NCBI GenBank assembly: GCA_015233045.1
Contig: JADFYL010000007.1
Location: 1 to 38,894, forward strand
Length of the DNA: 38,894 nucleotides
Direction of reading: 5' to 3'
Source of the DNA: Nitrospirota bacterium
Lineage (GTDB): Bacteria; Nitrospirota; Thermodesulfovibrionia; Thermodesulfovibrionales; Magnetobacteriaceae
Below, in pieces: positions 1 through 8,367 of this stretch (its first letter is position 1; each line of letters opens with the position of its first letter). A program made the translations under genes and the position numbers. Below the pieces are notes generated by a model. It searched no databases and was not told the DNA's origin. It saw only the letters and a program-made list of their open reading frames with translations.

Positions 1-30
1 ACGCCTCCGCGGCAGACTCATCCCCACCTC

Positions 31-48
31 AAAAAAAAAGGGGGGGGG
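31..48. other. A9-G9 homopolymer junction
   Basis: Nine A residues (31-39) are followed directly by nine G residues (40-48). I see no coding role. Such runs are prone to length errors in sequencing and assembly, so exact coordinates at the left edge of the window should be treated with caution. Confidence 0.6.
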
Positions 49-74
49 CTGGCCTACTATTGTGACACAGTCTG

Positions 75-150
75 TTGTCCGGAATCGTCATTTAAGTAGT
101 CGTTCCATGATGATCTGAGGGATAAGGATAGATTCCGGACAAGCCGGAAT
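75..150. repeat. REP-like palindromic intergenic repeat
   Basis: TTGTCCGGAATC at 75-86 is the perfect reverse complement of 131-142. A second, tighter palindrome (ATTCCGG, 5-nt loop, CCGGAAT) occupies 132-150 and is followed by AATGACAG. Short palindromes built on ATTCCGG...CCGGAATGACAG are common dispersed intergenic repeats in many bacterial genomes (established, from memory). Only this copy is clear in the window, so family membership is inferred. Apart from this repeat and the leader below, I see nothing else in bases 1-471. Confidence 0.5.
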
Positions 151-284
151 GACAGACAAAGAAAAGAACAGTCTGGAAATCATTGCAACTTCCCACATTT
201 GAGAACTTGTTTTATTCGTTAGAACAAAATTACCGTGATCCCCGACATCCCCGACATAATTATTAGCAAATATTCAAATCTCTA

Positions 285-293
285 TGCTATACT
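285..293 (+). promoter_or_regulatory. Candidate extended -10 promoter of the metal-transport cluster
   Basis: TGCTATACT is a TG-N extended -10 element (TATACT at 288-293). No good -35 hexamer sits at the usual distance, which is tolerated with an extended -10. A start near 300 would give a leader of about 170 nt ahead of cbiM that contains the whole hairpin region at 313-413. Confidence 0.35.
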
Positions 294-312
294 GATGGAG
301 GATTTATCGGGT

Positions 313-418
313 CGCGAAGGCCTGTGTGTAAGAGCCGCGAAGGCAGCAACAGCAACCAGCTTGTGCGTGGGCATGTGTCGGTTGGTTTGTGATTGCCTCC
401 GCGGCTTTTAGTTTTTAA
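313..418 (+). promoter_or_regulatory. Structured 5' leader with terminator-like hairpin ahead of cbiM
   Basis: GCCGCGAAGGCA (334-345) can pair with TGCCTCCGCGGC (394-405) in a 12-position stem with a single A.C mismatch, followed by a T-rich stretch (406-416), which resembles an intrinsic terminator. Nested inside, AACCA (354-358) can pair with TGGTT (383-387). A second copy of the left arm core, CGCGAAGGC, lies upstream at 313-321 and could compete for the same right arm. That is the usual logic of a riboswitch or attenuator. Its position before a Ni/Co importer suggests metal or cobalamin control, but I do not see the conserved cobalamin-riboswitch core and cannot confirm a NiCo aptamer. 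The aptamer class is therefore unassigned. Confidence 0.5.
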
Positions 419-471
419 CTATGTCGCATATTTAGGTTATGTACTAAACATATTTAAAATGGGAGATAGAG

Positions 472-1158
472 ATGCACATACCGGACGGCTACCTAAGCCC
501 TCAGACGTACATACCGATGTTTGCGGTTACGGGAACGTTTTGGGCTGTGGCGCTGCGGAAATTAAAGAGGAGGCTCTCGGTGAAGGAGATTCCTTATCTG
601 ACGATGGCCTCGGTGTTTTCATTTCTCATTATGATGTTTAACATCCCGATTCCAGGGGGAACGACGGGCCATGCCGTCGGGGCGGCAATCGTCGCAGTGC
701 TGCTTGGGCCGTGGACTGCCGTTATGGCGGTGTCGGTGGTATTAATCGTTCAGGCGCTTGTGTTTGGCGATGGGGGGATTACCGCAATCGGCGCGAATTG
801 TTTCAACATGGCGGTTGTTATGCCGTTTGTTTCCTATTGGGTATTTAAGCTAATAAGGGGAAAGTCCGCAAGTTTGGCGAGGTTGTCAGCCGCGGCCTTC
901 TTATCCGGTTATGTGGGTCTTCTGGCCTCTGCTATGGCGGCGGCGGTTGAGCTGGGAATTCAGCCTCTAATCGCCGCTGCCCCAGACGGCAAACCCCTCT
1001 ACGCGCCGTATCCACTCTCAATTACCATACCGGCGATGGCAATAGGCCACATGTTCCTGCTCTGCATTGTTGAGGGCATGGTGACTATGTTATTATTGCG
1101 ATATTTCTATAAACAGCAACCTGAACTTATCTACGCTTTTAAGGAGGCTGAGACTTAA
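472..1158 (+). CDS. cbiM: Ni/Co ECF transporter substrate-binding subunit CbiM/NikM
   Basis: Membrane S-component of an energy-coupling factor importer for Co2+ or Ni2+. The protein (228 aa) begins MHIPDGYLSP, the family hallmark, and its start is fixed because Met1 and His2 bind the metal. His67, in TTGHAVGA, is the third known metal ligand in NikM structures and is at exactly the expected position. About six to seven hydrophobic segments are visible. A GGGAG ribosome binding site lies at 461-465. It works with the PDGLE, CbiQ and CbiO proteins, but here those genes lie 6.9 kb downstream, separated by an RND system and a porin. Sequence alone does not distinguish nickel from cobalt; the symbol follows family convention. 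A structured leader precedes it and may control it. Confidence 0.93.
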   Translation: MHIPDGYLSPQTYIPMFAVTGTFWAVALRKLKRRLSVKEIPYLTMASVFSFLIMMFNIPIPGGTTGHAVGAAIVAVLLGPWTAVMAVSVVLIVQALVFGDGGITAIGANCFNMAVVMPFVSYWVFKLIRGKSASLARLSAAAFLSGYVGLLASAMAAAVELGIQPLIAAAPDGKPLYAPYPLSITIPAMAIGHMFLLCIVEGMVTMLLLRYFYKQQPELIYAFKEAET

Positions 1159-1186
1159 GATGCGGGGGGCGTACGGAGAGATGAAA

Positions 1187-2449
1187 ATGCCGACTGCGGG
1201 CGTTGCCCTCAGAATTATTCAGTGTGTCGTTGCAATTGTGCTTCTTTTGTTCGGGGCTTTTGTGCCTTCGGCCAATGGCGAAGTTACAGCCGAAATTTCA
1301 ATAGAGCAGGCCCTAAGCGATTTCTATCAGAACAACTATGATATCCTGATAAGTAAATACGAAATTGACAAGGCCCAGGCCGACTACATAGGGGCACGTC
1401 TGCTTCCCAACCCAAATCTGAGCTTCAATTATACATTTATCAGTCTTCAGAGGTTCCCGCAGACTACCGACAACACGCAAACTGTAACGCGCCTTGACCA
1501 GCTCATAGAACTTGGCGGTAAGAGGGGACTGAGGACGGGCGCCGCCCTTGAAGGCATTGAGGCAAGCAAACTCACACAAAAAGATACGGTAAGGACGCTG
1601 CTGATTGGCTTTTACACCGTGTTTTTTCAGATTAACACAGATATTCTTAGTGTGGATATGGCAAAGAGTGAATTAAAACGGTTTGACCGGACGATGGAGA
1701 TTGGCGAAAAAAGGTTTAACGCCGGTTTCCTGTCCCTTGTGGATTTTACAAAATTAAAACTTGCAAGGATAGACCTTGAGAATAATCTCACCACCGCTGA
1801 ATCTCAAATGAGAGACGACGCGGAGCAGTTTTCCTTTCTTTTGGGAAGCGCGGACCCTGTCAGGGCGGCCCTTCATATAAGCGAGGATTTCCCGCAATAC
1901 ACAGAAAACGACCTCGTTGAAAGCGCGAATAAGTACCGGTTTGACCTGCTCTCTATTGAAAGGCAGTTAAAGGCGTCGGAGTTTAATAAAGACCTTGCCC
2001 ACGCACAGGCTATCCCGGACATTACAGCGGGCGTTGAGCTTGACACCGTCGGGCAGGGCAACAGCCCCAGCATCGGCTTTGGCGTAAGCCTTCCAATTCC
2101 ATTGTTTAATAGAAATCAGGGGGAGATAGCCAGAAGACACGCTGAACATAGCCAGCTTGAGATTCAGAGAGACAAGCTGAAGCGTCAAATTGTCTCCGAC
2201 ATTCGCCACGCCGTCAACAGCTATGCAACAGCAATAACAGTCTTTGATTCATACAAGGGCAGAAAAGAGGCAATGCAAGAGCTGATGTCAAGGACAGAAA
2301 AGGCGTTCTCTCTTGGCGGAATCACAATGCTTGACCTCCTTGATACCGAAAAACAATACAGAGATTTTATGACAAAGTACAATCAGGCCCTCGTGCAGGC
2401 CAATCTGGCGAGGGAACTTCTAAAGGTTTATACGGGAGAGATAAAGTGA
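1187..2449 (+). CDS. TolC-like outer-membrane efflux channel (CzcC/CusC type)
   Basis: Outer-membrane factor of a tripartite RND system, forming the channel through outer membrane and periplasm. From ATG 1187 there is a signal peptide (hydrophobic core RIIQCVVAIVLLLFGAF, cleavage near SANG/EV), then long heptad-rich helices with the two internally repeated halves typical of the TolC fold. The total is 420 aa, normal for CzcC. An in-frame ATG at 1160 is only 1 bp after cbiM and has GGAGG 12 bases upstream. I prefer 1187 because GGAG at 1175-1178 is well spaced and the signal peptide then starts properly. Its 3' end overlaps the adaptor gene by 4 bp (GTGA), so the two are translationally coupled. 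Confidence 0.85.
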   Translation: MPTAGVALRIIQCVVAIVLLLFGAFVPSANGEVTAEISIEQALSDFYQNNYDILISKYEIDKAQADYIGARLLPNPNLSFNYTFISLQRFPQTTDNTQTVTRLDQLIELGGKRGLRTGAALEGIEASKLTQKDTVRTLLIGFYTVFFQINTDILSVDMAKSELKRFDRTMEIGEKRFNAGFLSLVDFTKLKLARIDLENNLTTAESQMRDDAEQFSFLLGSADPVRAALHISEDFPQYTENDLVESANKYRFDLLSIERQLKASEFNKDLAHAQAIPDITAGVELDTVGQGNSPSIGFGVSLPIPLFNRNQGEIARRHAEHSQLEIQRDKLKRQIVSDIRHAVNSYATAITVFDSYKGRKEAMQELMSRTEKAFSLGGITMLDLLDTEKQYRDFMTKYNQALVQANLARELLKVYTGEIK

Positions 2450-3489
2450 AAAAAGCCGCCATTTTTATCATAGTCCTTTCGCTTCTTTTGGGCTGCGAAA
2501 AGAAACAGCCCCCAAAGGAGGAGGCAAAAGATGCCCCACGCACCTGCAAGGTTGCCTTCCAGAAGGTTCAGACGTTCATAGAGGCTACTGGCAGCGTGGC
2601 CGCAGACCTTGAAGGAGGGGCTAAGATTCTCTCTCCCCTTGCCGGGTCAGTAGAAAAGATTTTCGTAAAAATAGGGGATTCTGTCAAAAAGGGCACACCC
2701 CTGGCCGTTGTCAGGAGCGCTGACGTAAGTGACGCCTACTCAAGCCACCTTTCTACGGAGGCACAGCTCAAGCAGGCAGAGCGCATTTACAATCTGAACA
2801 AGCAGCTCTTTGAAATCGGGGCGGTTACGAAAAACGACCTTCTGAACAGCGAGGCGGGCTATGAACAGGCACGGGCGATGTCCGAGGGACTGAGAAAGAA
2901 ACTTGACATATATGGCACGGCACAAAGTGGGGCGTCCGCCGATAAGCTGGTGCTTAGCGCCCCGATAGATGGCCGCGTTGCCGACATTGCGGCGCACATC
3001 GGCGACAGGTTTGACACCGCCACTCCTTTGATGGTCGTGGCAAACCCCAAAAAGCTGCTGGTTGTTGCAAATATCTATGACACCGACATTCCTAAGATTC
3101 AAAAGGACAGCGAGGTTACCTTTTCTATTGATATATTTCCCAATACTCAGTTTAAGGGCACAGTTTTTTATATGAGCGATGTAGAGGAACTGGAGTCAAG
3201 GACAATCAAGACCTACATCAGGGTTGCTACCGGTAGTACAGGACTTTTCAAACAGAATATGTTTTTGAAGCTCAAGATATTTGATGGGGAAAAGACCCTG
3301 CCAGTAGTCCCCAAGACGGCCATGATTTATAAAGAAAATAAGTTTTATGTGAACGCCAAAGACAACACTACATTCGCACTGAAAGAGGTAAAGCCCGTGA
3401 GAGACGCCTCCGAAAAGCTTATGGCCGTTGAGGGATTGAAAGAAGGGGACGAAATAGTGTGCAGCGCTATTGATATGGAGAAGACATGA
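2446..3489 (+). CDS. RND periplasmic adaptor (membrane fusion) lipoprotein, CusB/CzcB-like
   Basis: Adaptor linking the inner-membrane RND pump to the outer-membrane channel. The start is GTG at 2446 with GGGAG at 2434-2438. The first 17 residues form a lipoprotein signal with lipobox LLGC (Cys17), so it is membrane anchored by lipid. A lipoyl-like half (GGAKILSPLAGSVEKI and SAPIDGRVADI) flanks a helical hairpin around residues 90-150, followed by beta-barrel and membrane-proximal domains. This is the order seen in HlyD/CusB proteins. It is 347 aa, slightly short, with no Met-rich or His-rich metal-binding extension. It overlaps both neighbours by 4 bp. Confidence 0.87.
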   Translation: MKKAAIFIIVLSLLLGCEKKQPPKEEAKDAPRTCKVAFQKVQTFIEATGSVAADLEGGAKILSPLAGSVEKIFVKIGDSVKKGTPLAVVRSADVSDAYSSHLSTEAQLKQAERIYNLNKQLFEIGAVTKNDLLNSEAGYEQARAMSEGLRKKLDIYGTAQSGASADKLVLSAPIDGRVADIAAHIGDRFDTATPLMVVANPKKLLVVANIYDTDIPKIQKDSEVTFSIDIFPNTQFKGTVFYMSDVEELESRTIKTYIRVATGSTGLFKQNMFLKLKIFDGEKTLPVVPKTAMIYKENKFYVNAKDNTTFALKEVKPVRDASEKLMAVEGLKEGDEIVCSAIDMEKT

Positions 3490-6400
3490 GGAAATTGGTA
3501 ATCTTTGTCAGCACACACGCCCTCATGTTTATGCTGCTGACGGTTTCAGCTTTTCTGGTATCTGTCTTTTTCGTAAAAGACCTCAACGTGGAGGCATTTC
3601 CTGACCCGGCACCGGCTATCGTAGAGCTGGTGTCCCTCTTTGAAGGCAGGTCGGCGGAGGAGGTGGAGCGTCAGATAACCGTCCCCATAGAGGTCGCCCT
3701 TGCTGGAATGGAGGGATTGAAGAGGATTAACTCCATATCGCTCTATGGGCTTTCCGACGTCAAGTGTAAGTTTTCTTACGCGACAAACTACAAGGAGGCC
3801 AAGCAGGAGGTCATAAACAGGCTTGCCAATGTGACACTCCCCGACAATATTCAGCCCTCCATTATCCCTAATCCCATAGGCGAGGTAATGAGATACACAG
3901 TGACAGGCTCAGAAAATCTCATTGAACTGAGGACAATTGAGGACTGGACAGTGGAGAGACACCTGAAAACCGCCGACGGCGTTGAAGATGTCTCAGGCAG
4001 GGGTGGATTTATAAAGGCATATACTGTTGTGGTCAATCCTGACAATCTGGTTAAGTATGGAATAACCCTCGCTCAGGTCACAGACGCCCTCTCAAAGACG
4101 AATCTGAATGTCGGTGGAAGGGTCGTCGAAATGGGCGACCAGTACTATATGGTCAGAGGGTTGGGCCTTATAAAAAGCCTCGCGGATATTGAAAACGCTC
4201 TGGTAGTTTTAAAAAATGGAAAACCAATCCTCATAAAGAATGTCGCACAGGTAAGCATTGGAAATTCCCCAAGAACGGGAATCAGCGCCCTGAACAACAA
4301 TAATGACGTAGTTACCGGCACAGTGGTTCTAAGAAAAGGCGCCAAGAGCATTCCTTCAATAAAATCGGTTCACAAAAAGATTGATGAGCTAAACAACAGG
4401 ATTCTCCCAAAGGGAATAAAAGTGGTTCCCTATTACGAAAGGTGGGACCTTATCATTACCGTTGTGAAAAAAGTGGTGGAGACGGCGATGTCAGGGGTAG
4501 GGCTGGTTGCTATTGCGCTCTTTCTCTTTATGGGAAATGTCAGGGCTGCCCTTTTAACCGCCCTCGTAATCCCGATATCCCTGCTGATAACCCTCTCCGT
4601 CATGGCTATAAGGGGTGAGTCGGCCAATCTGCTTTCCATAGGGGCAATTGATTTTGGCATAATAGCGGACATCCCTCTGATACTCATCGAGGACTACTTC
4701 AGGCTTTCTAAAAAGTATGGCACAGGGATCACGTCAATTGAGAGGGCGGCGCATGAGATAGGAAGGCCTATGTTCTTTTCGATAGTTATTATACTTCTGG
4801 CCTTTGTTCCGATATTTATGATGCAGGGCGCTGAGGCGCAGATATTCTCCCCTATGGCAAAGACCTATCTCTACGCGATCCTATTTACCGTGCTGCTTAC
4901 ATTTACATATCTTGTCGCCTCGAAAACCCTCTTCCTCAAAGGCGTTGAGGACAAGGAGTTCGGTTTTGTCAAATATCTCAGGGACATGTATATTCGGGTT
5001 GTGAACATACTGTTACCAAATACAAGGAAGACCATCGCCGTGGTTCTTATTATTGTTATAGCTGGTTTATTTGTGGGGGTAAAGGTTATTGGGAGCCAGT
5101 TTCTGCCAAAGATGGATGAAGGGAATATCTATGTAAGAATAAGCTTTCCATATTCCATTTCACTGAACAAGACATATGAAAATGCCATTAAGGCAAAGGA
5201 GCTTATGCGCAGTCTCCCTGAGGCAGAGACAGTTGAGGCACAGGTGGGAAGGCCTGAGGACGGCACAGACCCAACCGGCCCTTTCAACTCGGAATATACG
5301 GTGCTTTTGAAACCCTACGATAAATGGCCAAAAGGGCAGACAAAAGAGAAGCTTGAGGCCGTGGTGCGGGAAAAACTCTTAAAACTCTTCCCCAACGCGG
5401 ACATCAACATTTCCCAGTACATTGAGGACAACCTTGAGGAGGTCATGTCAGGGGTAAAAGGCGAAAACTCTGTAAAAATATTCGGCGACGACCTCGCCCA
5501 GCTCGACGCGGCGGCTAAGGGCGTCAAAGAGGGCCTCGAAAAAATAGATGGCATAGAGGACGAGGGGATAATGCGGGAGTTGGGGCAACCGAATCTGCTT
5601 ATTGAGGTAATCAGGGAGAATGTCTCAGCCCTTGGGCTGACTGTCCAGGATGTGCTTGATACCGTCTCGGCGGCCTTGGGAGGCAAAGAGATAGGCAAGG
5701 TAATTGAAGGGGCGAAGAGTTTCTCTCTCATGGTAAGTTTCCCCCCTGACTATAAAAAATCCTTTGGAAAAATCGAAAACATCCCCATAGTGCTTCCTAA
5801 CGGCGGGATTGTCCCCCTGTCGCGCATCGCCAACATCCACTACGACACGGGCGCGTCATTCATATACAGAGAGGGGTTCAGGCGGTATATCCCCGTAAAG
5901 TTTACGGTTACGTCGCATGACCTCGGTGGAACGGTAAAACTGGCACAACTGGAGACATCGAAACTAAAACTCCCCGAAGGATACTACATGGAGTGGAGCG
6001 GCATGTTCAATGAGATGAAGGAATCCTTCAAGCGCTTCTACGTCTCAGTGCCAATATCGCTCTTCCTGATACTTGCCACGCTCTATATACTGTACCGCTC
6101 GGTGAGAAATGTGCTTATTACGATGGCAGCCCCTGTGTTTGCGGTATTTGCGGGGTTGATGAGCCTTCTTGTTACCGGAGAGTCGCTTAGTGTGTCTTCA
6201 ATGGTCGGGTTTATCTCCATAATAGGGGTCTCGGTGCTCAACGCGTCCATTATTATCAGCCATTTCATCAGGCTGACGATGGGGGGGATGGCCAGAGAAA
6301 TCGCGATAATTGAGACGGTGAAGGATAAATTCAGGCCGGTGCTTATGGGTGGCTTTGTCGCCTCGCTGGGACTTCTGCCGGCGTCTATGGCCCACGGCAT

Positions 6401-6515
6401 TGGAAGTCAGGTACAAAGGCCGCTGGCCGTTGTGGTAGTCGGTGGGATGCTGCTTGGGACGGCGATGACTCTGCTTCTGATCCCGCTGCTGCTGCAATCG
6501 GTTGAGACGGAGTAA
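3486..6515 (+). CDS. Heavy-metal-type RND inner-membrane pump (CusA/CzcA family)
   Basis: Proton-driven inner-membrane pump of 1009 aa with the RND layout: TM1 at residues 7-30, a large periplasmic loop, a TM block near 328-480, a second periplasmic loop and a C-terminal TM block. PDPAP...EEVERQITVPIE near residues 39-70 matches the CusA/CzcA N-terminal signature. The charged TM4 residues are kept as DFG (389-391), Asp395 and Glu402. Around them the usual divalent-metal motif (DFGxxxDGAxxxxEN) reads DFGIIADIPLILIED, so the familiar DGA and EN are changed. The substrate therefore cannot be assigned from family motifs. Its ATG overlaps the adaptor stop by 4 bp (ATGA). Confidence 0.87.
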   Translation: MRKLVIFVSTHALMFMLLTVSAFLVSVFFVKDLNVEAFPDPAPAIVELVSLFEGRSAEEVERQITVPIEVALAGMEGLKRINSISLYGLSDVKCKFSYATNYKEAKQEVINRLANVTLPDNIQPSIIPNPIGEVMRYTVTGSENLIELRTIEDWTVERHLKTADGVEDVSGRGGFIKAYTVVVNPDNLVKYGITLAQVTDALSKTNLNVGGRVVEMGDQYYMVRGLGLIKSLADIENALVVLKNGKPILIKNVAQVSIGNSPRTGISALNNNNDVVTGTVVLRKGAKSIPSIKSVHKKIDELNNRILPKGIKVVPYYERWDLIITVVKKVVETAMSGVGLVAIALFLFMGNVRAALLTALVIPISLLITLSVMAIRGESANLLSIGAIDFGIIADIPLILIEDYFRLSKKYGTGITSIERAAHEIGRPMFFSIVIILLAFVPIFMMQGAEAQIFSPMAKTYLYAILFTVLLTFTYLVASKTLFLKGVEDKEFGFVKYLRDMYIRVVNILLPNTRKTIAVVLIIVIAGLFVGVKVIGSQFLPKMDEGNIYVRISFPYSISLNKTYENAIKAKELMRSLPEAETVEAQVGRPEDGTDPTGPFNSEYTVLLKPYDKWPKGQTKEKLEAVVREKLLKLFPNADINISQYIEDNLEEVMSGVKGENSVKIFGDDLAQLDAAAKGVKEGLEKIDGIEDEGIMRELGQPNLLIEVIRENVSALGLTVQDVLDTVSAALGGKEIGKVIEGAKSFSLMVSFPPDYKKSFGKIENIPIVLPNGGIVPLSRIANIHYDTGASFIYREGFRRYIPVKFTVTSHDLGGTVKLAQLETSKLKLPEGYYMEWSGMFNEMKESFKRFYVSVPISLFLILATLYILYRSVRNVLITMAAPVFAVFAGLMSLLVTGESLSVSSMVGFISIIGVSVLNASIIISHFIRLTMGGMAREIAIIETVKDKFRPVLMGGFVASLGLLPASMAHGIGSQVQRPLAVVVVGGMLLGTAMTLLLIPLLLQSVETE

Positions 6516-6525
6516 GGGGCTTATA

Positions 6526-6597
6526 GTCGCAATATCACAGGGGGCGGTGCCTACGGTATTGCCGTGATTATAAAATATTTTGCCGCAAAACAGGAGG
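6526..6597 (+). promoter_or_regulatory. Hairpin and strong RBS between RND pump and porin genes
   Basis: This is the only sizeable gap (86 bp) in the first half of the cluster. ATCAC (near 6535) can pair with GTGAT (near 6564) around a GC-rich interior, giving a hairpin without a clean T tract. An AT-rich TATAAAAT-like stretch follows, then AGGAGGT just before the porin ATG. It may be a weak internal promoter or an mRNA processing/stability element that sets porin level apart from the pump. This is inference from the sequence only. Confidence 0.3.
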
Positions 6598-6601
6598 TAA
6601 C

Positions 6602-8014
6602 ATGTTCAACGACAGACTTAGGCCGTGGTTGTATTGTGTGGTTGCATTGGCGGCGCTAATGCTTCTTGCGCTGTCACAATCTGTCAACGCTGATAGTAAT
6701 GGGCAGCCGACTCAGGCCAGTACTGACACAACGACGACATGGCAAGACCAATTTCCAGAGTCGTTTCCAAAACTGCTGGGATTGCAGTTTAATGGTATAT
6801 ATCAAAACGTGCCGGGGTTTCGCAGCCCCTACACAGGGCAAAACAGCTTTAATACCGACGGGGTTTTCGGACATACCCTCACTCATGTTTATGGAATATA
6901 TCTCGGCGCTCAACTAGCTCCAACCCTGCAGTTCTATTTCGACTACGAGATGGCTAAGGGTGACGGGGTCAGCGGGGGGCATGGCCTTGGCGGATATACT
7001 AATGGGGATGTCATAAGAACCGGCTCTGGAAACATTGGAAGTGGCCCTTATGTAGCGCGGGCATATTTTCGCCATATAGTTCCCTTGGGCGATGAGACCG
7101 AAAAGGTGGAGCGCGCGCCTGACCAGCTCCCCGGCAATGAGTACGTCAAACGCGTAGAGATAAAGGCGGGTAAGATGTCGCCAGGCGATGACTTCGATTT
7201 GAACCGCTACGCAAACAACACACGCACCCAGTTTCTTAACTACGCGTTTATTTATAATCCAGCCTGGGATGAGGCAACTGATACGCGCGGCTACAGCTAT
7301 GGGGTAGTTGCCGCCCTTGTTCAGCCGAAATGGAGACTGGCCCTGGGCGCCTATATGATGCCGACCTACGCAAACGGCGGCAGAATGGACACACAGGTGT
7401 TTCAGGCGCAGGGAAGCTATCTGGAACTTACCTTTAAACCCAACGATTACGGTACGGTGGTACGAGTGCTGACCTATTTGAACAGGGCGCGCATGGGCAA
7501 TTATAATGAGGCAATGGAGATAGGGCTTGATAGCGGCTCAACTCCCGATGTTGGAGCCGATGAGAAGCGCGGGCGAACTAAATATGGCTTTGGTGTGAAC
7601 TTCGAGCAGCCGCTGGCCGATGATGGCGAGACCGGCATATTTGGCCGCATAGGTTGGAACGACGGCCATAACGAGACTTTTAGTTATACCGAAGTTGACC
7701 AGCACCTGAGCCTTGGCGCGCAATTAAGCGGCACGCACTGGGGCAGAGCCGAGGACCGTGTGGGGCTGGCCTATGCGATACAAGGCATATCAAAAGAGCA
7801 TAGGGATTATCTGGCCGCCGGGGGCTATGGGATGTTAATAGGCGACGGCGCGTTAAACTATGGCCCGGAGCAGATTCTCGAACTCTATTACAGGGTTCAA
7901 ATCGGCAAATTCGTGCAGATAACGCCTGATTATCAGCTTGTCGCAAATCCTGGATATAACCGTGACCGCGGCCCGGCAAGCGTTATCTCCATGAGGCTGC
8001 GCGTTTCATATTGA
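6602..8014 (+). CDS. OprB-family carbohydrate-selective-type porin
   Basis: Outer-membrane beta-barrel protein (470 aa). The signal peptide spans residues 1-30 (LYCVVALAALMLLALSQSVNA, then DSNG). The mature chain is rich in alternating aromatic/polar strands and ends in ...MRLRVSY with a C-terminal aromatic residue, as needed for barrel assembly. The C-terminal third (QLSGTHWGRAEDRVGLAYAI, then LELYYRVQIGKFVQITPDYQ and NPGYNRDRGP) is characteristic of OprB. OprB porins classically pass sugars, but here the gene sits inside a metal-transport cluster, so diffusion of Ni/Co chelates is a reasonable alternative. A near-consensus AGGAGGT precedes the ATG. Confidence 0.85.
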   Translation: MFNDRLRPWLYCVVALAALMLLALSQSVNADSNGQPTQASTDTTTTWQDQFPESFPKLLGLQFNGIYQNVPGFRSPYTGQNSFNTDGVFGHTLTHVYGIYLGAQLAPTLQFYFDYEMAKGDGVSGGHGLGGYTNGDVIRTGSGNIGSGPYVARAYFRHIVPLGDETEKVERAPDQLPGNEYVKRVEIKAGKMSPGDDFDLNRYANNTRTQFLNYAFIYNPAWDEATDTRGYSYGVVAALVQPKWRLALGAYMMPTYANGGRMDTQVFQAQGSYLELTFKPNDYGTVVRVLTYLNRARMGNYNEAMEIGLDSGSTPDVGADEKRGRTKYGFGVNFEQPLADDGETGIFGRIGWNDGHNETFSYTEVDQHLSLGAQLSGTHWGRAEDRVGLAYAIQGISKEHRDYLAAGGYGMLIGDGALNYGPEQILELYYRVQIGKFVQITPDYQLVANPGYNRDRGPASVISMRLRVSY

Positions 8015-8031
8015 CAGGGGGGTGATGTGTG

Positions 8032-8367
8032 ATGCGGAAAAAACTGTGGATAGGGCTAATGGTTATGGCGCTGATGGTGCCGCTTGGGATTATCGTGCCG
8101 GAGAGATTTGGCGCTGCGGGCGCGTGGGGGGAGTGGAGCGCTGAGACGCTCAACCAAATGCTCGGCTATCTCCCTGAGGGGTTGCGGCACTATACTGACC
8201 TATGGAAGGCCCCTATAGGCGATTACTCGGTCGTCCCATACAGCACAAACTTGTTCGTCAAGTCTCTTTCCTACATTGCGTCAGGACTGATTGGGGCTGC
8301 CCTTGCCGGTCTTGGCATCTTTATAATATCCAGGTCCGCGGCCCGGCCTGAAAAAAATGAAAAATAA
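8032..8367 (+). CDS. PDGLE-domain (CbiN/NikN-like) ECF accessory membrane subunit
   Basis: Small two-TM protein (111 aa) with hydrophobic segments at residues 5-22 and about 79-100 and an extracytoplasmic loop holding PEGLRHYTDLWKAPIGDYSV. This matches the PDGLE domain found beside or fused to CbiM/NikM. Such subunits help CbiM load metal (established for NikN/CbiN). I chose ATG 8032, 8 bases after a GGGGGGT stretch; a GTG one codon earlier (8029) is possible. Its 3' end overlaps cbiQ by 11 bp. Confidence 0.8.
   Translation: MRKKLWIGLMVMALMVPLGIIVPERFGAAGAWGEWSAETLNQMLGYLPEGLRHYTDLWKAPIGDYSVVPYSTNLFVKSLSYIASGLIGAALAGLGIFIISRSAARPEKNEK

Noticed and set aside
313-418. Naming the cbiM leader a cobalamin or NiCo riboswitch
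   Set aside because: I do not see the cobalamin core, and the local GCAACAG similarity to a NiCo aptamer is too short to trust without a covariance search.
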